A DNA stretch of 64,000 bases from Vibrio agarivorans (GCF_030409635.1 NZ_JAUFQF010000004.1:1212241-1276240), one strand, 5' to 3'; shown: positions 9,515-19,553, counted from the first letter of the stretch. Notes: a model not told the origin generated them from the letters alone. Numbers and translations: made by a program.

Positions 9515-10834
9515 CTAGTTGATTGCCATTGAGATGACATAACCCACACCAGTCGCGGTAACTACACCAATGAATCCCGGCAGCAAGAAGCTGTGGTTCA
9601 AAACGTACTTACCGATTCGCGTTGTGCCAGAGCGGTCAAATGAGATAGCCGCTAGGTCACTTGGGTAGAACGGGAAGAAGAAGTACGCATAACAGGCTGG
9701 TAGCACACCGATGAGTACTGGCGCAGGGATCCCCATTGCAAAGCCAAGAGGCAACATGATGGTCAAAACCGCCGCCTGGCTCTTTAGGAACACAGAGACA
9801 ACAAACATGGCAATCGCGAATGTCCATGGATGCGCAGCCACAATATCACTCACAAGGCTAATCAAGTAAGGCTTGTGGAAACCAATGATCGTGTCACTCA
9901 TCCAAGCGATACCAAAGATGATGATCACCGCCGTCATACCGGCAATAAATACGTTACTGTGGACGATTTTTTTCGGCTCAACCTTAGTGACCAGCAAGAT
10001 GATGGCACCGACAGAGAGCATCAAGAACTGAATCGCGACAGACATATTCACGCCATCAGGCAGCAGGGACAAGTCTTTACCAAACATCGCGACAAAGATG
10101 ACGGTTGCGATACCAGCAAGGAAAATCATCAAGCCACGCTTAGCCGTAGGGGCGATACCACCCTCACTTGAGCCTTCCTCTACATCAATAAGTTGTGCTT
10201 TGAATTCTGGATCTTTACAGCGCTCGATAAACTCTTGGTCTTGGTCAAGATCTTTACCGCGTTTCAAGCTCCATAAACACCCGGTCAAAACACCAATCAA
10301 GGTAGCAGGGATTGTCACCATCAAGACGTTAACTAGGCTAATGTCGAGATTGTTGTCAGCGGCTGTTGCCATAACAACGGCGGCCGCTGCAGCGATAGGG
10401 CTTGCTGTGATACCCATTTGCGAGGCTATCGTCGCCATAGCCATAGAGCGCTCGGGGCGAATGCCTTTTTTGTAAGCCACATCGTAGATAACCGGCAGTA
10501 GTGGGTAAACCGAGTGACCGGTACCGACAAGCACGGTTAGAGAGTAAGTACACAGTGGGCCAAGGAAGACAATCTGATTTGGGTGCTTGCGCAGTAAGCG
10601 CTCGGCAAAACGCACTAAGAGCTTTAGGCCACCAGTAGCCTCTAAGGTTGCAGAGGCAGCGACAACTGCGAGAATAATCAGCATCACACTGATGGGTGGG
10701 GTGCCAGGTGCCACACCAAAGACAAACGCGAGGATAGAGACCCCGAGACCACCTAATAGGCCGAAAGCAATGCCGCCATGGCGAATACCAATGAATATGA
10801 CGGTGAGCAATAACAGCATATGTACGTAAAACAT
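9515..10834 (-). CDS. dcuB: Anaerobic C4-dicarboxylate transporter, DcuA/DcuB family (DcuB-like)
   Basis: A 439-residue inner-membrane protein with about ten to twelve hydrophobic helices. Features closer to DcuB than DcuA include ASATLEATGGL, GTGHSVYPLLP, IRPERSMA and SDLAAISFDRSGTT near the C-terminus. The family exchanges fumarate, malate or aspartate for succinate during anaerobic fumarate respiration. Its neighbour across a shared terminator is a formate dehydrogenase, so an anaerobic electron-donor/acceptor pairing is plausible but inferred. I did not find a convincing FNR or CRP site in the 229 bp upstream. The DcuA/DcuB distinction rests on motif memory. Confidence 0.85.
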   Translation of the reverse strand: MFYVHMLLLLTVIFIGIRHGGIAFGLLGGLGVSILAFVFGVAPGTPPISVMLIILAVVAASATLEATGGLKLLVRFAERLLRKHPNQIVFLGPLCTYSLTVLVGTGHSVYPLLPVIYDVAYKKGIRPERSMAMATIASQMGITASPIAAAAAVVMATAADNNLDISLVNVLMVTIPATLIGVLTGCLWSLKRGKDLDQDQEFIERCKDPEFKAQLIDVEEGSSEGGIAPTAKRGLMIFLAGIATVIFVAMFGKDLSLLPDGVNMSVAIQFLMLSVGAIILLVTKVEPKKIVHSNVFIAGMTAVIIIFGIAWMSDTIIGFHKPYLISLVSDIVAAHPWTFAIAMFVVSVFLKSQAAVLTIMLPLGFAMGIPAPVLIGVLPACYAYFFFPFYPSDLAAISFDRSGTTRIGKYVLNHSFLLPGFIGVVTATGVGYVISMAIN

Positions 10835-11063
10835 AATCGCATCTCCAATGAGTTATTTTTCTTCATCGTATCGGAGAATGGTGTGCTGGAATGTGAGCCA
10901 ACATGCTTATTGTGTGCCACATTTTTGTCATCTGGTGCTTCATTGTTTTCGGTCAATAATCGTGATGCATTGGCATTAATTAATTGATATTTGTGATATT
11001 CATGGCAATACGCTGTGTTACTTCTTCAAACGTCCGTGTTTGAATTATTTGGGTGACGGTTCG

Positions 11064-11582
11064 CTATTCTGACTTGTCGAGCGAACGAGGCACCTTCGTT
11101 CTTGTCTTGCGATGCAATTGAAACTTTTGATGAACCCCACGGCGCAGTGCCTTAAATTGGTTTTCCGCTTTGTCGACCCCCAACAGCACAATTAAAGCGA
11201 GTGCGGTGAGTACGATAGACTGATGCCAATAGCCTAGCCCTATCGTCATACCGAGTGCCGCAAGCAGCCAGATTATGGCAGCGGAGGTGACACCGTGGAT
11301 CTTGCCATCGCGCGTCATCATCACGCCTGCACCTAAAAAGCCCACGCCGGTAATGATTTGGCCGAGAACTCGAGCATGATCCAAGCTGTTGATAGACAGA
11401 GATCTTGCTAAAGTCATAAACATGTAGGTGCCTGCAATGATTAAGATCGAAGTGCGAATACCGACAGGTTTGCCGCGTGTTTGGCGCTCGATACCGATCA
11501 TTAAGCCATTGATGGCACAACACATCAGTGCCATCCACTCAAATGGTGCGATATCGATAATGTTTGAAATGAGATGATCCAT
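11064..11582 (-). CDS. MgtC/SapB family membrane protein
   Basis: A 172-residue protein with about four to five transmembrane helices and the MgtC-family signature: GLMIGIERQTRGKPVGIRT early, then ITGVGFLGAGVMM. The soluble C-terminal extension typical of virulence MgtC proteins is short here and ends in a basic tail, so this is the SapB-like membrane core. The family is linked to magnesium stress, acid pH and control of ATP synthase in intracellular pathogens, but the function of environmental homologues is unclear. Neighbours give no further hint. Confidence 0.85.
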   Translation of the reverse strand: MDHLISNIIDIAPFEWMALMCCAINGLMIGIERQTRGKPVGIRTSILIIAGTYMFMTLARSLSINSLDHARVLGQIITGVGFLGAGVMMTRDGKIHGVTSAAIIWLLAALGMTIGLGYWHQSIVLTALALIVLLGVDKAENQFKALRRGVHQKFQLHRKTRTKVPRSLDKSE

Positions 11583-11662
11583 ACTGGCCCCCTAATAAAA
11601 GAGAGCGAGTATGGGCGGATTATCTTACAGGGTTAAACGAAATATATTTGTCGATAAGATAA

Positions 11663-12685
11663 CTATTCAAGATGCAGGTCGAGTGGGGTTTTACTTTTCT
11701 TACCGCTCTGCTCTCGGGTCAACTTTGGCACAAGGTATCCAGAGACTTGCTCGATTAATCCCGCCATAATCTTGCGTGCGTTGTCATCACTGACATAAAA
11801 GTGCGCAGCTCCTTGTACTTTATCAAGCACATGCAGGTAATAGGGTAAGATTCCGGCTTCAAATAGGCGGTTGCTTAGCGCGACTTGTACTTCAACAGAG
11901 TCGTTGACTCCTTTGAGCAGTACCCCTTGATTAAGCAGAGTTACACCGCCCTTTTTTAGATGCGCCATTGCGGACTCAACACTGGCGTCTATCTCATTGG
12001 CGTGATTGATGTGTGTCACCATCACAATCTGCAAACGGGTTTGCTCTAGTAACTCACACAATGCATCGGTAATTCGAGCAGGCAGAACCACAGGTAGGCG
12101 AGTGTGTATGCGCAGACGTTTAATGTGTGGGATTTGCTCTAGCTGTTCAACGAGCCATACCAGTTCATGATCTTTTGCCATCAACGGGTCGCCACCCGAC
12201 AGGATCACTTCATTGAGCTCTTTGTGATCATTGATGTAGTTGAGGTTTTCTTGCCATATTGATTTGCTTCCCTTGTTCTCTTGATAAGGGAAGTGGCGAC
12301 GAAAACAGTAGCGGCAGTTCACGGCGCAGCCCGATTTTAGGATCATCAATACGCGGTTGCGGTACTTGTGCAATAGACCTGGTTGTTGATTATCTTGCTC
12401 ACCCAGAGGGTCAGTGACATAGCCGCTTGGCTGATCAAACTCTTCAGCAACAGGTAAAACTTGGCGCAATAGCGGGTCATGGATGTTGCCTTTTTCCATT
12501 CTTTCTACAAAACTCAAAGGCACTCTTTGTGCAAATAAAGAGCGTGCGGCAAACCCTGATTGCCATGGCGTGGGATCAATATCGAGCTGTTCTAGCAGTT
12601 TTGTCGGATCAGAGATCCCATTAGCTAGCTGTTTGAGCCAGTTTTGCTCAACAGAATCGACTTTTCGGGTTATGATATGCGGCAT
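11663..12685 (-). CDS. epmB: EF-P beta-lysylation protein EpmB (lysine 2,3-aminomutase family)
   Basis: A 340-residue radical SAM protein. The iron-sulfur cluster motif CAVNCRYC matches CxxxCxxC and is followed by FRRHFPYQ, typical of the aminomutase group; LSGGDPL also fits. EpmB converts (S)-alpha-lysine to (R)-beta-lysine, which EpmA attaches to EF-P. The length fits EpmB (about 340) rather than the longer catabolic KamA. The divergent neighbour, 33 bp away, is efp itself, which makes the assignment strong. EpmA is not in this window. Confidence 0.95.
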   Translation of the reverse strand: MPHIITRKVDSVEQNWLKQLANGISDPTKLLEQLDIDPTPWQSGFAARSLFAQRVPLSFVERMEKGNIHDPLLRQVLPVAEEFDQPSGYVTDPLGEQDNQQPGLLHKYRNRVLMILKSGCAVNCRYCFRRHFPYQENKGSKSIWQENLNYINDHKELNEVILSGGDPLMAKDHELVWLVEQLEQIPHIKRLRIHTRLPVVLPARITDALCELLEQTRLQIVMVTHINHANEIDASVESAMAHLKKGGVTLLNQGVLLKGVNDSVEVQVALSNRLFEAGILPYYLHVLDKVQGAAHFYVSDDNARKIMAGLIEQVSGYLVPKLTREQSGKKSKTPLDLHLE

Positions 12686-12718
12686 TAAATTTAACTCGAA
12701 GAATGGTAAGAGGAAAAA

Positions 12719-13285
12719 ATGGCTACTGTTAGCACGAATGAATTCAAAGGCGGTCTTAAAATTATGCTTGATAACGAGCCTTGTGTCATTCTCGAAAACG
12801 AGTATGTAAAACCAGGCAAAGGTCAGGCTTTTAACCGTGTTAAAATCCGTAAGCTGCTTTCTGGTAAGGTTCTAGAGAAAACATTCAAGTCTGGTGAGAC
12901 CGTTGAAGTTGCAGACGTTCTAGATACAGACCTAGACTACCTATACAGCGATGGCGAATTCTTCCACTTCATGAACGCTGAAACGTTCGAGCAAATCGCA
13001 GCTGACGAAAAAGCAGTGGGCGAAAACGCAAAATGGTTGGTAGAAAACAACACATGTATGCTGACACTGTGGAATGGTAACCCAATCGCAGTAACCCCAC
13101 CAAACTTCGTTGAGCTAGAAGTGACTGAAACTGATCCTGGTCTAAAAGGTGATACACAGGGTACAGGTGGTAAGCCTGCGACACTAACAACAGGTGCTGT
13201 TGTACGTGTGCCTCTATTCATTCAAATCGGCGAAGTGATCAAAGTTGACACTCGTACGGGTGAATACGTTGGTCGTGTGAAGTAA
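12719..13285 (+). CDS. efp: Elongation factor P
   Basis: A 188-residue protein with an N-terminal KOW-like domain and OB-fold domains. The modified residue, Lys34, is present in the loop PGKGQA. EF-P relieves ribosome stalling at polyproline stretches; in this lineage Lys34 is expected to be beta-lysylated by EpmA/EpmB and then hydroxylated by EpmC. The divergent position next to epmB supports that pathway. An AAGAGG ribosome-binding site precedes the ATG. A terminator follows. Confidence 0.98.
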   Translation: MATVSTNEFKGGLKIMLDNEPCVILENEYVKPGKGQAFNRVKIRKLLSGKVLEKTFKSGETVEVADVLDTDLDYLYSDGEFFHFMNAETFEQIAADEKAVGENAKWLVENNTCMLTLWNGNPIAVTPPNFVELEVTETDPGLKGDTQGTGGKPATLTTGAVVRVPLFIQIGEVIKVDTRTGEYVGRVK

Positions 13286-13306
13286 TCACACCACAAGTAT
13301 ACAAAG

Positions 13307-13332
13307 AAGGTCGCTTTTAGCGGCCTTTTTTC
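13307..13332 (+). terminator. Rho-independent terminator after efp
   Basis: A 9-bp stem AAGGTCGCT/AGCGGCCTT (one G-T pair) with a TTT loop, then a run of T residues, 21 bp after the efp stop. Confidence 0.85.
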
Positions 13333-13404
13333 GTTTAGAGACCTGTGACACAGATTTATCCTGTGACAGAATACGATTTAATAACAACTGATTGATTTAG
13401 CTTC

Positions 13405-14337
13405 ATGACTCAAACATCGTCACCAGCAACACTGTCTGTATGGTTTAGTGCTGCAAGACCTAAAACGTTGCCTCTCGCGCTAACCTCTATCATTACTGCC
13501 AGTGCTTTGGCATACAGTGAAGGGGTTTTCTCACTGCCTGTCGCCTTGCTTGCGCTTCTGACGGCGACCTTATTGCAGATTTTATCGAATCTTGCCAATG
13601 ATTATGGTGATGCAGAGAAAGGCACGGATAATGAAAATCGCGTTGGCCCGATGCGCGCGGTTCAATCTGGGGCGGTCAGTCTTGCGACGATGCGTAAAGC
13701 GATAGCGATCAACGTGCTTCTAACCATCGCTTCAGGTTTGGCTCTGGTCACTTACTCTCTTGATTCTCTGCATAACGTGATTGTGTTTTGTGGCTTAGGT
13801 ATCTTGGCGATTGGCGCTGCAATTGCCTATACCATGGGCTCAAAGCCTTATGGTTATGTCGGCTTGGGTGACGTTTCAGTGTTTACCTTCTTTGGTTTGC
13901 TTGGCGTGTTAGGGACCTACTTTCTGCATACCGGTACACTTTCAGCGATGACCATCTTGCCGGCGATCGGCTGTGGCTTACTCTCTGTTGCGGTGCTCAA
14001 CGTGAATAACATGCGCGATATAGAGAATGATGCCGAGTGTGGCAAGCGCACAGTGGCAGTGCGATTGGGCCTTGAGGGCGCGAAACGCTATCATTATGTT
14101 TTGGTGATTTCAGGTATCGCGAGTTTGATGGTGACTAATCTTGTGCTGGCAACACCCGTATGGCTGCTGACGGCTTGGTTCATTGCACTTGTTGTGACGC
14201 GCGGTCATTTGCGCGTAGTCCAGCAGGCCAAACAGGCACGTGAACTGGCCCCCCAACTGCCGCAGATGGTGAAATGTGCACTAGTCTCAAACTTAGTATT
14301 TGTTTTGTTGACTATTTTTACCCTATTTGTGAGCTAG
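13405..14337 (+). CDS. menA: 1,4-dihydroxy-2-naphthoate polyprenyltransferase
   Basis: A 310-residue integral membrane protein of the UbiA prenyltransferase superfamily with about eight or nine helices. The first Asp-rich motif is in NLANDYGDAEKGTD and the second in NNMRDIENDAECGKRT, both expected for magnesium-prenyl diphosphate binding. The N-terminal WFSAARPKTLPL is characteristic of MenA. It attaches the polyprenyl tail in menaquinone synthesis at the inner membrane. Menaquinone supports anaerobic respiration, in line with the nearby dcuB and formate dehydrogenase. rraA follows 74 bp later. Confidence 0.94.
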   Translation: MTQTSSPATLSVWFSAARPKTLPLALTSIITASALAYSEGVFSLPVALLALLTATLLQILSNLANDYGDAEKGTDNENRVGPMRAVQSGAVSLATMRKAIAINVLLTIASGLALVTYSLDSLHNVIVFCGLGILAIGAAIAYTMGSKPYGYVGLGDVSVFTFFGLLGVLGTYFLHTGTLSAMTILPAIGCGLLSVAVLNVNNMRDIENDAECGKRTVAVRLGLEGAKRYHYVLVISGIASLMVTNLVLATPVWLLTAWFIALVVTRGHLRVVQQAKQARELAPQLPQMVKCALVSNLVFVLLTIFTLFVS

Positions 14338-14411
14338 AAAACTGACCGTCATTGCAATGACTTGTTGAGGCGATATACTCGAAATAGGCTCATTGGACAG
14401 AGAGAACCGCT

Positions 14412-14927
14412 ATGGAATACAACACATCTGCACTATGTGATATTTATCTCGATCAAGTTGACGTGGTTGAACCGATGTTGACTAACTTTGGCGGCTGTGC
14501 CTCTTTTGCTGGCCAAGTCAGTACGGTTAAGTGTTTTGAGGATAATGGCATTATTCGCGATGTGCTTGAGCAAGATGGCGAAGGGCGTGTACTTCTGATT
14601 GATGGTGGTGGTTCTTTACGACGTGCGCTTATCGATGCTGAAATCGCCGCGATGGCGGAAGAGAATGAGTGGGAAGGTATTGTTGTTTACGGCTGTGTCC
14701 GTGAAGTGGATGAGCTTGAAGATATGAATATCGGTATCCATGCTTTGGCTTCTATCCCTGTAGGCTCAAACCAAGAAGGTATCGGTGAGATGGATGTTGC
14801 GGTTAACTTCGGTGGTGTCACGTTCTTGCCTGAAGATTACCTCTACGCAGATAACACGGGCATTATCTTGTCGCAAGAGCCGCTCGATGTTGACTTTGAA
14901 ATCGATGAGGAAGAAGAGGAAGCCTAG
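14412..14927 (+). CDS. rraA: Ribonuclease E activity regulator RraA
   Basis: A 171-residue protein matching RraA over its length: NTSALCDIY at the N-terminus, [24 protein letters not shown] and [11 protein letters not shown]. RraA binds RNase E and degradosome helicases and inhibits RNA turnover. It resembles class II aldolases and was once called MenG; its position after menA is the conserved arrangement that caused the name, but it is not a methyltransferase. The C-terminus is strongly acidic (DEEEEEA). Confidence 0.95.
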   Translation: MEYNTSALCDIYLDQVDVVEPMLTNFGGCASFAGQVSTVKCFEDNGIIRDVLEQDGEGRVLLIDGGGSLRRALIDAEIAAMAEENEWEGIVVYGCVREVDELEDMNIGIHALASIPVGSNQEGIGEMDVAVNFGGVTFLPEDYLYADNTGIILSQEPLDVDFEIDEEEEEA

Positions 14928-14960
14928 TCCCTCTCTATTTGTCAGACCTGTCCTGTAATT

Positions 14961-16319
14961 TTATTGCGCTGAGTGTGCCTCACTTGGCGCAATATAACGT
15001 CTGCGAAGCTTCAAAGCGTAGAGGTACCCTAAACACCCGCCAATGATATTACCCACGGCAATGCCGATAAAGACACCCTCAACGTCATATAAAACGCCCC
15101 CTAACCATGCACTTGGCAGTGTAAACAGAAACAAGCGCATCGCGTTCCATTGAAAAGCGAGCAGAGGTTTATGCAGCGCATTCAGGGCCGAGCTCAACAT
15201 CATCAATACCCCCTGAAAGCCGTAACTCAACGGAACCAACAACAGGTATTGCCACAGTAGGCCTTTCACTTGCTCCTCTTGTGAAAAGAGCGCCGCGATA
15301 GGTAGGCTCAATGGCACCATCACAATAAAAATCAAAAGCTGGAAGGCGATAGAGAAGCGCATACTCAGAAATAGCCCTTGAAAGCTGCGCTGTGGTTGGT
15401 TAGCCCCAAAGTTCTGCGCCATAAAAGGGGTTAGGGCAGAGGTCAGTGCCATCAAAACTAAGATAAGGATCGACTCGACACGTTGCGCAGCGCCATAGGC
15501 TGCGACCGCAGGGTTACCATAGGCCGAAAGCATTTTCATCAAAATGGCACCGGCTAGAGGCGTCATCGCTGTAGAAAATGCGGCAGGTAAACCGACAGAG
15601 AGAATGGCAATCCAATCATGAATCAAGCGTTTGGTTTGTGGCCATGACAAGAGCTTTTCACGAACCTTGAGGACATACAAAGAGGCACATAGTGCGCCTA
15701 ACCAACTAATAGCACTGGCAATCGCAGCGCCTTGAATACCTAACTCTGGGAAAGGGCCGATACCAAAGATCAATAGAGGGTCGAGAAGGCCATTGAGTAC
15801 CCCCGAGAGCATCATGATTTTTGCCGGTGTTTTGGTATCGCCTGAGGCGCGAATCGCGCTGTTGCCTGCCATCGGAATGACAAGTAGTGGGATCGTGAGA
15901 TACCAGATCAGCATGTACTCTCTAATCATCGGGATGAGCGATGCCTCGGCACCTAAAGCGCGAAAGAGAGGTTCAATCGATAGAATACCAGCTAATCCGG
16001 CGAGGGTGACTAATCCGATGGCAAGGAGTAATCCGTGAGTGGATAGGGCGGCAGCTTGTCGAGTATCTCCTTTTCCTAAATGGCGACCGATATGAGTAGA
16101 GAGCCCCATCCCGATGCCCATCGTAATGCAGTTGACCCCGAATGTGACCGGAAAAGTATAGCTGATAGCGGCAAGAGCTTGAGTGCCCAGTAGGGATATG
16201 AAGAAAGTATCGACTAGGTTAAACATCAAAACCGCGATCATGCCAAAGGTCATTGGCACCGTCATTTGTCGAAGTACTTGTGTGACAGGATTGGATAACA
16301 GCCCGTGTTTGTCTAACAT
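14961..16319 (-). CDS. MATE family multidrug efflux transporter
   Basis: A protein of about 452 residues with twelve predicted transmembrane segments arranged as two six-helix bundles. GNSAIRASGDTKTP and the internal twofold pattern are typical of MATE exporters, which move cationic drugs out using sodium or proton gradients. I chose the ATG giving MLDKHGLL; an in-frame TTG nine codons upstream (base 16346) is also open but has no clear ribosome-binding site. It is convergent with rraA and transcribed in the same direction as tpiA, with a terminator between tpiA and it. The substrate cannot be read from sequence. Confidence 0.85.
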   Translation of the reverse strand: MLDKHGLLSNPVTQVLRQMTVPMTFGMIAVLMFNLVDTFFISLLGTQALAAISYTFPVTFGVNCITMGIGMGLSTHIGRHLGKGDTRQAAALSTHGLLLAIGLVTLAGLAGILSIEPLFRALGAEASLIPMIREYMLIWYLTIPLLVIPMAGNSAIRASGDTKTPAKIMMLSGVLNGLLDPLLIFGIGPFPELGIQGAAIASAISWLGALCASLYVLKVREKLLSWPQTKRLIHDWIAILSVGLPAAFSTAMTPLAGAILMKMLSAYGNPAVAAYGAAQRVESILILVLMALTSALTPFMAQNFGANQPQRSFQGLFLSMRFSIAFQLLIFIVMVPLSLPIAALFSQEEQVKGLLWQYLLLVPLSYGFQGVLMMLSSALNALHKPLLAFQWNAMRLFLFTLPSAWLGGVLYDVEGVFIGIAVGNIIGGCLGYLYALKLRRRYIAPSEAHSAQ

Positions 16320-16394
16320 CCCTTCACCACTACTAAGACTTATCAATACAAGAAAGAGAGGTGTAGGTTACTTGATTTATCGGGAAGGGAACAT

Positions 16395-16424
16395 AAAAAA
16401 AATGGCCAGCGATGGCTGACCATT
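16395..16424 (-). terminator. Rho-independent terminator after tpiA
   Basis: Read on the minus strand: an 8-bp stem TGGTCAGC/GCTGGCCA with a CATC loop followed by eight T residues, about 30 bp after the tpiA stop. Confidence 0.92.
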
Positions 16425-16452
16425 ATTGTCTATCTAGATTTGGATACTAGAA

Positions 16453-17223
16453 TTAAGCTTTTGCTGCTGCCGCTGCTTTAGCGATTGCAGCGAAGCCTGC
16501 TGCGTTTAGAGCAGCGCCGCCAACTAGAGCACCATCGATGTCTGGCTGTGCGAAGTATGACTCAGCGTTTTCAGGCTTAACAGAACCACCGTATTGGATG
16601 ATTACTTGCTCTGCAACTGCTGCGTCTTTTTGTGCGATTAGAGCACGGATAGAAGCGTGGATGCGCTGTGCATCTTCAGCTGTTGCTGCTTTACCAGTAC
16701 CGATAGCCCAGATTGGTTCGTAAGCGATGATAGCGCCGTTTAGAGCTTCAACACCGTAAGTGTCGATCACTGCATTGATTTGGCGAGCACATACTGTTTC
16801 AGTTTCGCCCGCTTCGTTTTGTGCTTCAGATTCACCGATACAGAAAACAGGCTTTAGGCCGTTCTCTTTTAGGAATGCAAATTTCTTAGCAACGAACTCG
16901 TCTGATTCGTTGTGGTATTCACGACGCTCAGAGTGACCGATGATGATGTGAGTTGCGCCGAAGTCTTTCAGCATTTCAGGAGACATGTCGCCAGTGTAAG
17001 CGCCGCTATTGTTTACGTCAGTGTTTTGTGCACCAAGAATGATCTTGTCGCCGCCTTCTTTGATTAGGCGCTCAGCAAGGTCGATGTAAAGTGCTGGTGG
17101 AGCAACGGCTACGTCAACGCCCGTTACGCCTTCAAGTTCCTTATTAAGGCCAGTAAGTAGCTCAGTTACCATTGCTTTGCTACCGTTCAGTTTCCAGTTA
17201 CCCATCACTACAGGACGACGCAT
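16453..17223 (-). CDS. tpiA: Triose-phosphate isomerase
   Basis: A 256-residue TIM-barrel enzyme with all catalytic features: NWKLNG (lysine), GHSERR (histidine) and [11 protein letters not shown] (glutamate and the flexible loop). It interconverts dihydroxyacetone phosphate and glyceraldehyde 3-phosphate in glycolysis and gluconeogenesis. The alanine-rich C-terminus is mildly extended. It is transcribed alone, with its own terminator and a 266-bp upstream region that holds no other gene. Confidence 0.98.
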   Translation of the reverse strand: MRRPVVMGNWKLNGSKAMVTELLTGLNKELEGVTGVDVAVAPPALYIDLAERLIKEGGDKIILGAQNTDVNNSGAYTGDMSPEMLKDFGATHIIIGHSERREYHNESDEFVAKKFAFLKENGLKPVFCIGESEAQNEAGETETVCARQINAVIDTYGVEALNGAIIAYEPIWAIGTGKAATAEDAQRIHASIRALIAQKDAAVAEQVIIQYGGSVKPENAESYFAQPDIDGALVGGAALNAAGFAAIAKAAAAAKA

Positions 17224-17489
17224 AGGAATATCTCCATATCTAATTAAATAAAAATAATAAAAAATCTTTTGTGAATGACCGTCTTTGCCCCCGCAAGGTC
17301 ATTCACTAGTGTGCGAATGAATATAACAGATAAATTTTGCCAGATCATGACTCCTGTCATATCTTTCTGGGTTTCGCTGTATGACCTATTTGTGACCCCA
17401 TAGACACAAACATCAATTAGGCGACGATTTGTCGTGCTTAAAGGGTATAAAAGGAGCGAAAAACACCAAACGGACAAAGGAAGAATCAG

Positions 17490-17837
17490 ATGCCAAATTT
17501 GGTTATGGAGTACTCCAATACAGTTGAAGAGCGGGTCAATGTACAAGGACTGCTTGAAGACCTACATCAAGTTGCGATAGAGAGTGGTTTATTTGACGTC
17601 GCATCGATTAAGTCACGTACGTTGCGCTGTCATCATTGGCTACTTGGCGAAGAGCAAGACGACAGTGATTTTATTCACGTGACGTTTGAGTTGCTTGATG
17701 GACGAACAGAGGAACAGAAACGAGATTTGTCTCGCGCTTTGATAGAGGTGCTCGCAGCGCAGGCGAGCCAGATTCGAAGTTTGACGATAAATATTCGCGA
17801 CATGGATCGAAGCTGCTTTCAGAAAGTAGTGAATTGA
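17490..17837 (+). CDS. 5-carboxymethyl-2-hydroxymuconate isomerase-like tautomerase
   Basis: A 115-residue protein beginning MPNLVMEYS; after methionine removal Pro1 would be the catalytic base of the tautomerase fold. SRTLRCHHW and the closing strand resemble CHMI (HpaF/HpcD), which acts in homoprotocatechuate breakdown. No other gene of that pathway is nearby, so the true substrate is doubtful; stand-alone CHMI-like genes are common in vibrios. The DUF805 gene lies 93 bp downstream on the same strand and may be co-transcribed. Confidence 0.75.
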   Translation: MPNLVMEYSNTVEERVNVQGLLEDLHQVAIESGLFDVASIKSRTLRCHHWLLGEEQDDSDFIHVTFELLDGRTEEQKRDLSRALIEVLAAQASQIRSLTINIRDMDRSCFQKVVN

Positions 17838-17930
17838 GCTCGATTTACGGCCCTTAGCTGAGCCAACTGTGGTATAACGATGTCGCCCACCGCAGAGTGG
17901 GGCAGATGTAAAATAACAAGTTGGACAACA

Positions 17931-18347
17931 ATGAAAGAGTTACTGTTTTCTTTTCAAGGTCGCGTTGGTCGTAAGACATTTTGGTTATGGAATGTAGTGT
18001 ACTACCTATCGATATTCGGGTTTGCCATTGGCATTAACACCTTATTTCCTAATCTTTCGCACTTATTACTGCCAGCATTTCTGTTGCTGGTACTGATCCC
18101 AGATCTCGCGATTACAGCCAAGCGCTGGCACGATAGAAATCGACCTACCTGGTTTCTATTACTCAATATCCCATTGGTGATTGGCCGATTGGCGGTCCCA
18201 GCCGGTGAGATGGCGGCTTCACAGCCGACACTCGTTCAAACACTGGTGTCGTTTGGTGCTTTAGTTTGTGGTTTGTGGATTTTTGTTGAGTGTGGCTTGA
18301 TGAAAGGCACTGATGGCGCGAATCAGTATGGGCAAGACCCAGTGTAA
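17931..18347 (+). CDS. DUF805 family membrane protein
   Basis: A protein of 138 residues from the ATG giving MKELLFSFQGRVGRKTFW, which is the typical DUF805 N-terminus. The frame is open 17 codons further upstream but that extension lacks family resemblance. Four hydrophobic helices are visible, with the family's conserved KRWHDRNRP motif between helices and MKGTDGANQYGQDP at the end. Function is unknown. Relatives are small inner-membrane proteins with no defined partner. Confidence 0.85.
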   Translation: MKELLFSFQGRVGRKTFWLWNVVYYLSIFGFAIGINTLFPNLSHLLLPAFLLLVLIPDLAITAKRWHDRNRPTWFLLLNIPLVIGRLAVPAGEMAASQPTLVQTLVSFGALVCGLWIFVECGLMKGTDGANQYGQDPV

Positions 18348-18397
18348 AAGTAAACCTCAGCATAGGTCATCTTCAGGCTTGTATTAAACCTCAAGTG

Positions 18398-18432
18398 ATA
18401 GCGAAGGAGGGACAACCTTTCTTCGCTATTTT
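18398..18432 (+). terminator. Possible terminator after the DUF805 gene, overlapping the 3' end of coaA
   Basis: A 9-bp stem ATAGCGAAG/CTTCGCTAT with a 14-base loop followed by a short T run. It overlaps the stop codon of the convergent coaA. The large loop makes it less certain. Confidence 0.45.
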
Positions 18433-19349
18433 CGTAATAACACCTGCTCGACCAAGTGCTTTTCACCCTTCTTCAAAATGAGGCGTGCTCGCTCACGCGT
18501 AGGCAAAATGTTGTCGAACAAGTTCTTACCGTTGATATTTGCCCAGATAGATTTCGCTTTAGCCACGGCATCGGCTTCTGAAAGCAGAGTATAGTGGTGA
18601 AAGTACGACTCTTTATCCATAAACGCGCCTTTGCGGAACTTCAAAAAACGCTCAACATACCATTGCTCAATAACACTTGGTTCAGCATCGACATACAGCG
18701 AGAAGTCCAAGAAGTCCGAGATAAACACGCGATGGGGCTCATGAGGGTAGTCCATCCCACTTTGCAGTACGTTTAGCCCCTCGATGATGATGACATCAGG
18801 CGTATCGATGACGTACTCCTCGTCGGTGATATCGTATGTCAGGTGAGAATAGACCGGTACACTCAATGGAAACTGACCGGCTTTGGCTTTTGCTACAAAA
18901 TCGACCAATCGATGAATGTCGTAGGATTCTGGGAAGCCTTTACGGTGCATGATGTTACGAGCTTCTAACTCTTCTTTTGAATAGAGGAAACCATCAGTAG
19001 TGACGAGTTCGACTTTAGGGTGGTTATCCCAGCGAGCCAGCAAGGCCTGCAGTAGACGTGCAGTCGTGCTTTTACCTACCGCGACACTGCCGGCTATACC
19101 AATGATAAAGGGAGGTTTGGTTGCTGTGTTGCCAAGGAAATGATTGAGAACCGTATTACGTCCTTGGCGAGATTCGATATATAGATTGATGAGACGCGCC
19201 AGCGGTAAGTAGATCTCAACCGCTTCTTCCATGGTTAAGCTTTCATTAACCCCTTGCAACTCTAGTAAGTCATCCTCACTCAAAGTCATGGGAACCGAGT
19301 TACGCAGCTCAGCCCATTGTTGGCGATTAAAATTGAGGTAAGGGGTCAT
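18426..19349 (-). CDS. coaA: Type I pantothenate kinase
   Basis: A 307-residue protein from the ATG giving [16 protein letters not shown]. The Walker A loop is [12 protein letters not shown], with VTTDGFL and [13 protein letters not shown] following as in CoaA. It phosphorylates pantothenate, the first and feedback-controlled step of coenzyme A synthesis. In-frame upstream ATGs at 19373 and 19436 would give 315 or 336 residues; the chosen start has a GGAT-type site before it and gives the length I associate with vibrio CoaA. It lies just upstream of, and divergent from, the tRNA-tuf operon. Confidence 0.92.
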   Translation of the reverse strand: MTPYLNFNRQQWAELRNSVPMTLSEDDLLELQGVNESLTMEEAVEIYLPLARLINLYIESRQGRNTVLNHFLGNTATKPPFIIGIAGSVAVGKSTTARLLQALLARWDNHPKVELVTTDGFLYSKEELEARNIMHRKGFPESYDIHRLVDFVAKAKAGQFPLSVPVYSHLTYDITDEEYVIDTPDVIIIEGLNVLQSGMDYPHEPHRVFISDFLDFSLYVDAEPSVIEQWYVERFLKFRKGAFMDKESYFHHYTLLSEADAVAKAKSIWANINGKNLFDNILPTRERARLILKKGEKHLVEQVLLRK

Positions 19350-19553
19350 GGTGTTATCCGTAATCAATATCATTGAACTTATAAAACGTGCCGCTGTTTT
19401 TATATCTAGCAGGGCGCTGCGAGGAACATACCGCACACATAATAGAATGCAAATATTGAGGTCAGATTAATGTGGTTGATGCATAACTTTTGTACAAAAT
19501 CACGCTGCAAACAAAAATTGTGTTTAAATTCGCGATTTTTTTCACTTTTAGTA

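Noticed and set aside
10835..11063. FNR or CRP site upstream of dcuB
   Set aside because: Partial half-sites (TTGAT with GTGAT near 10983, TGTG near 10912) are present but no complete dyad matches either consensus, so I do not report one.
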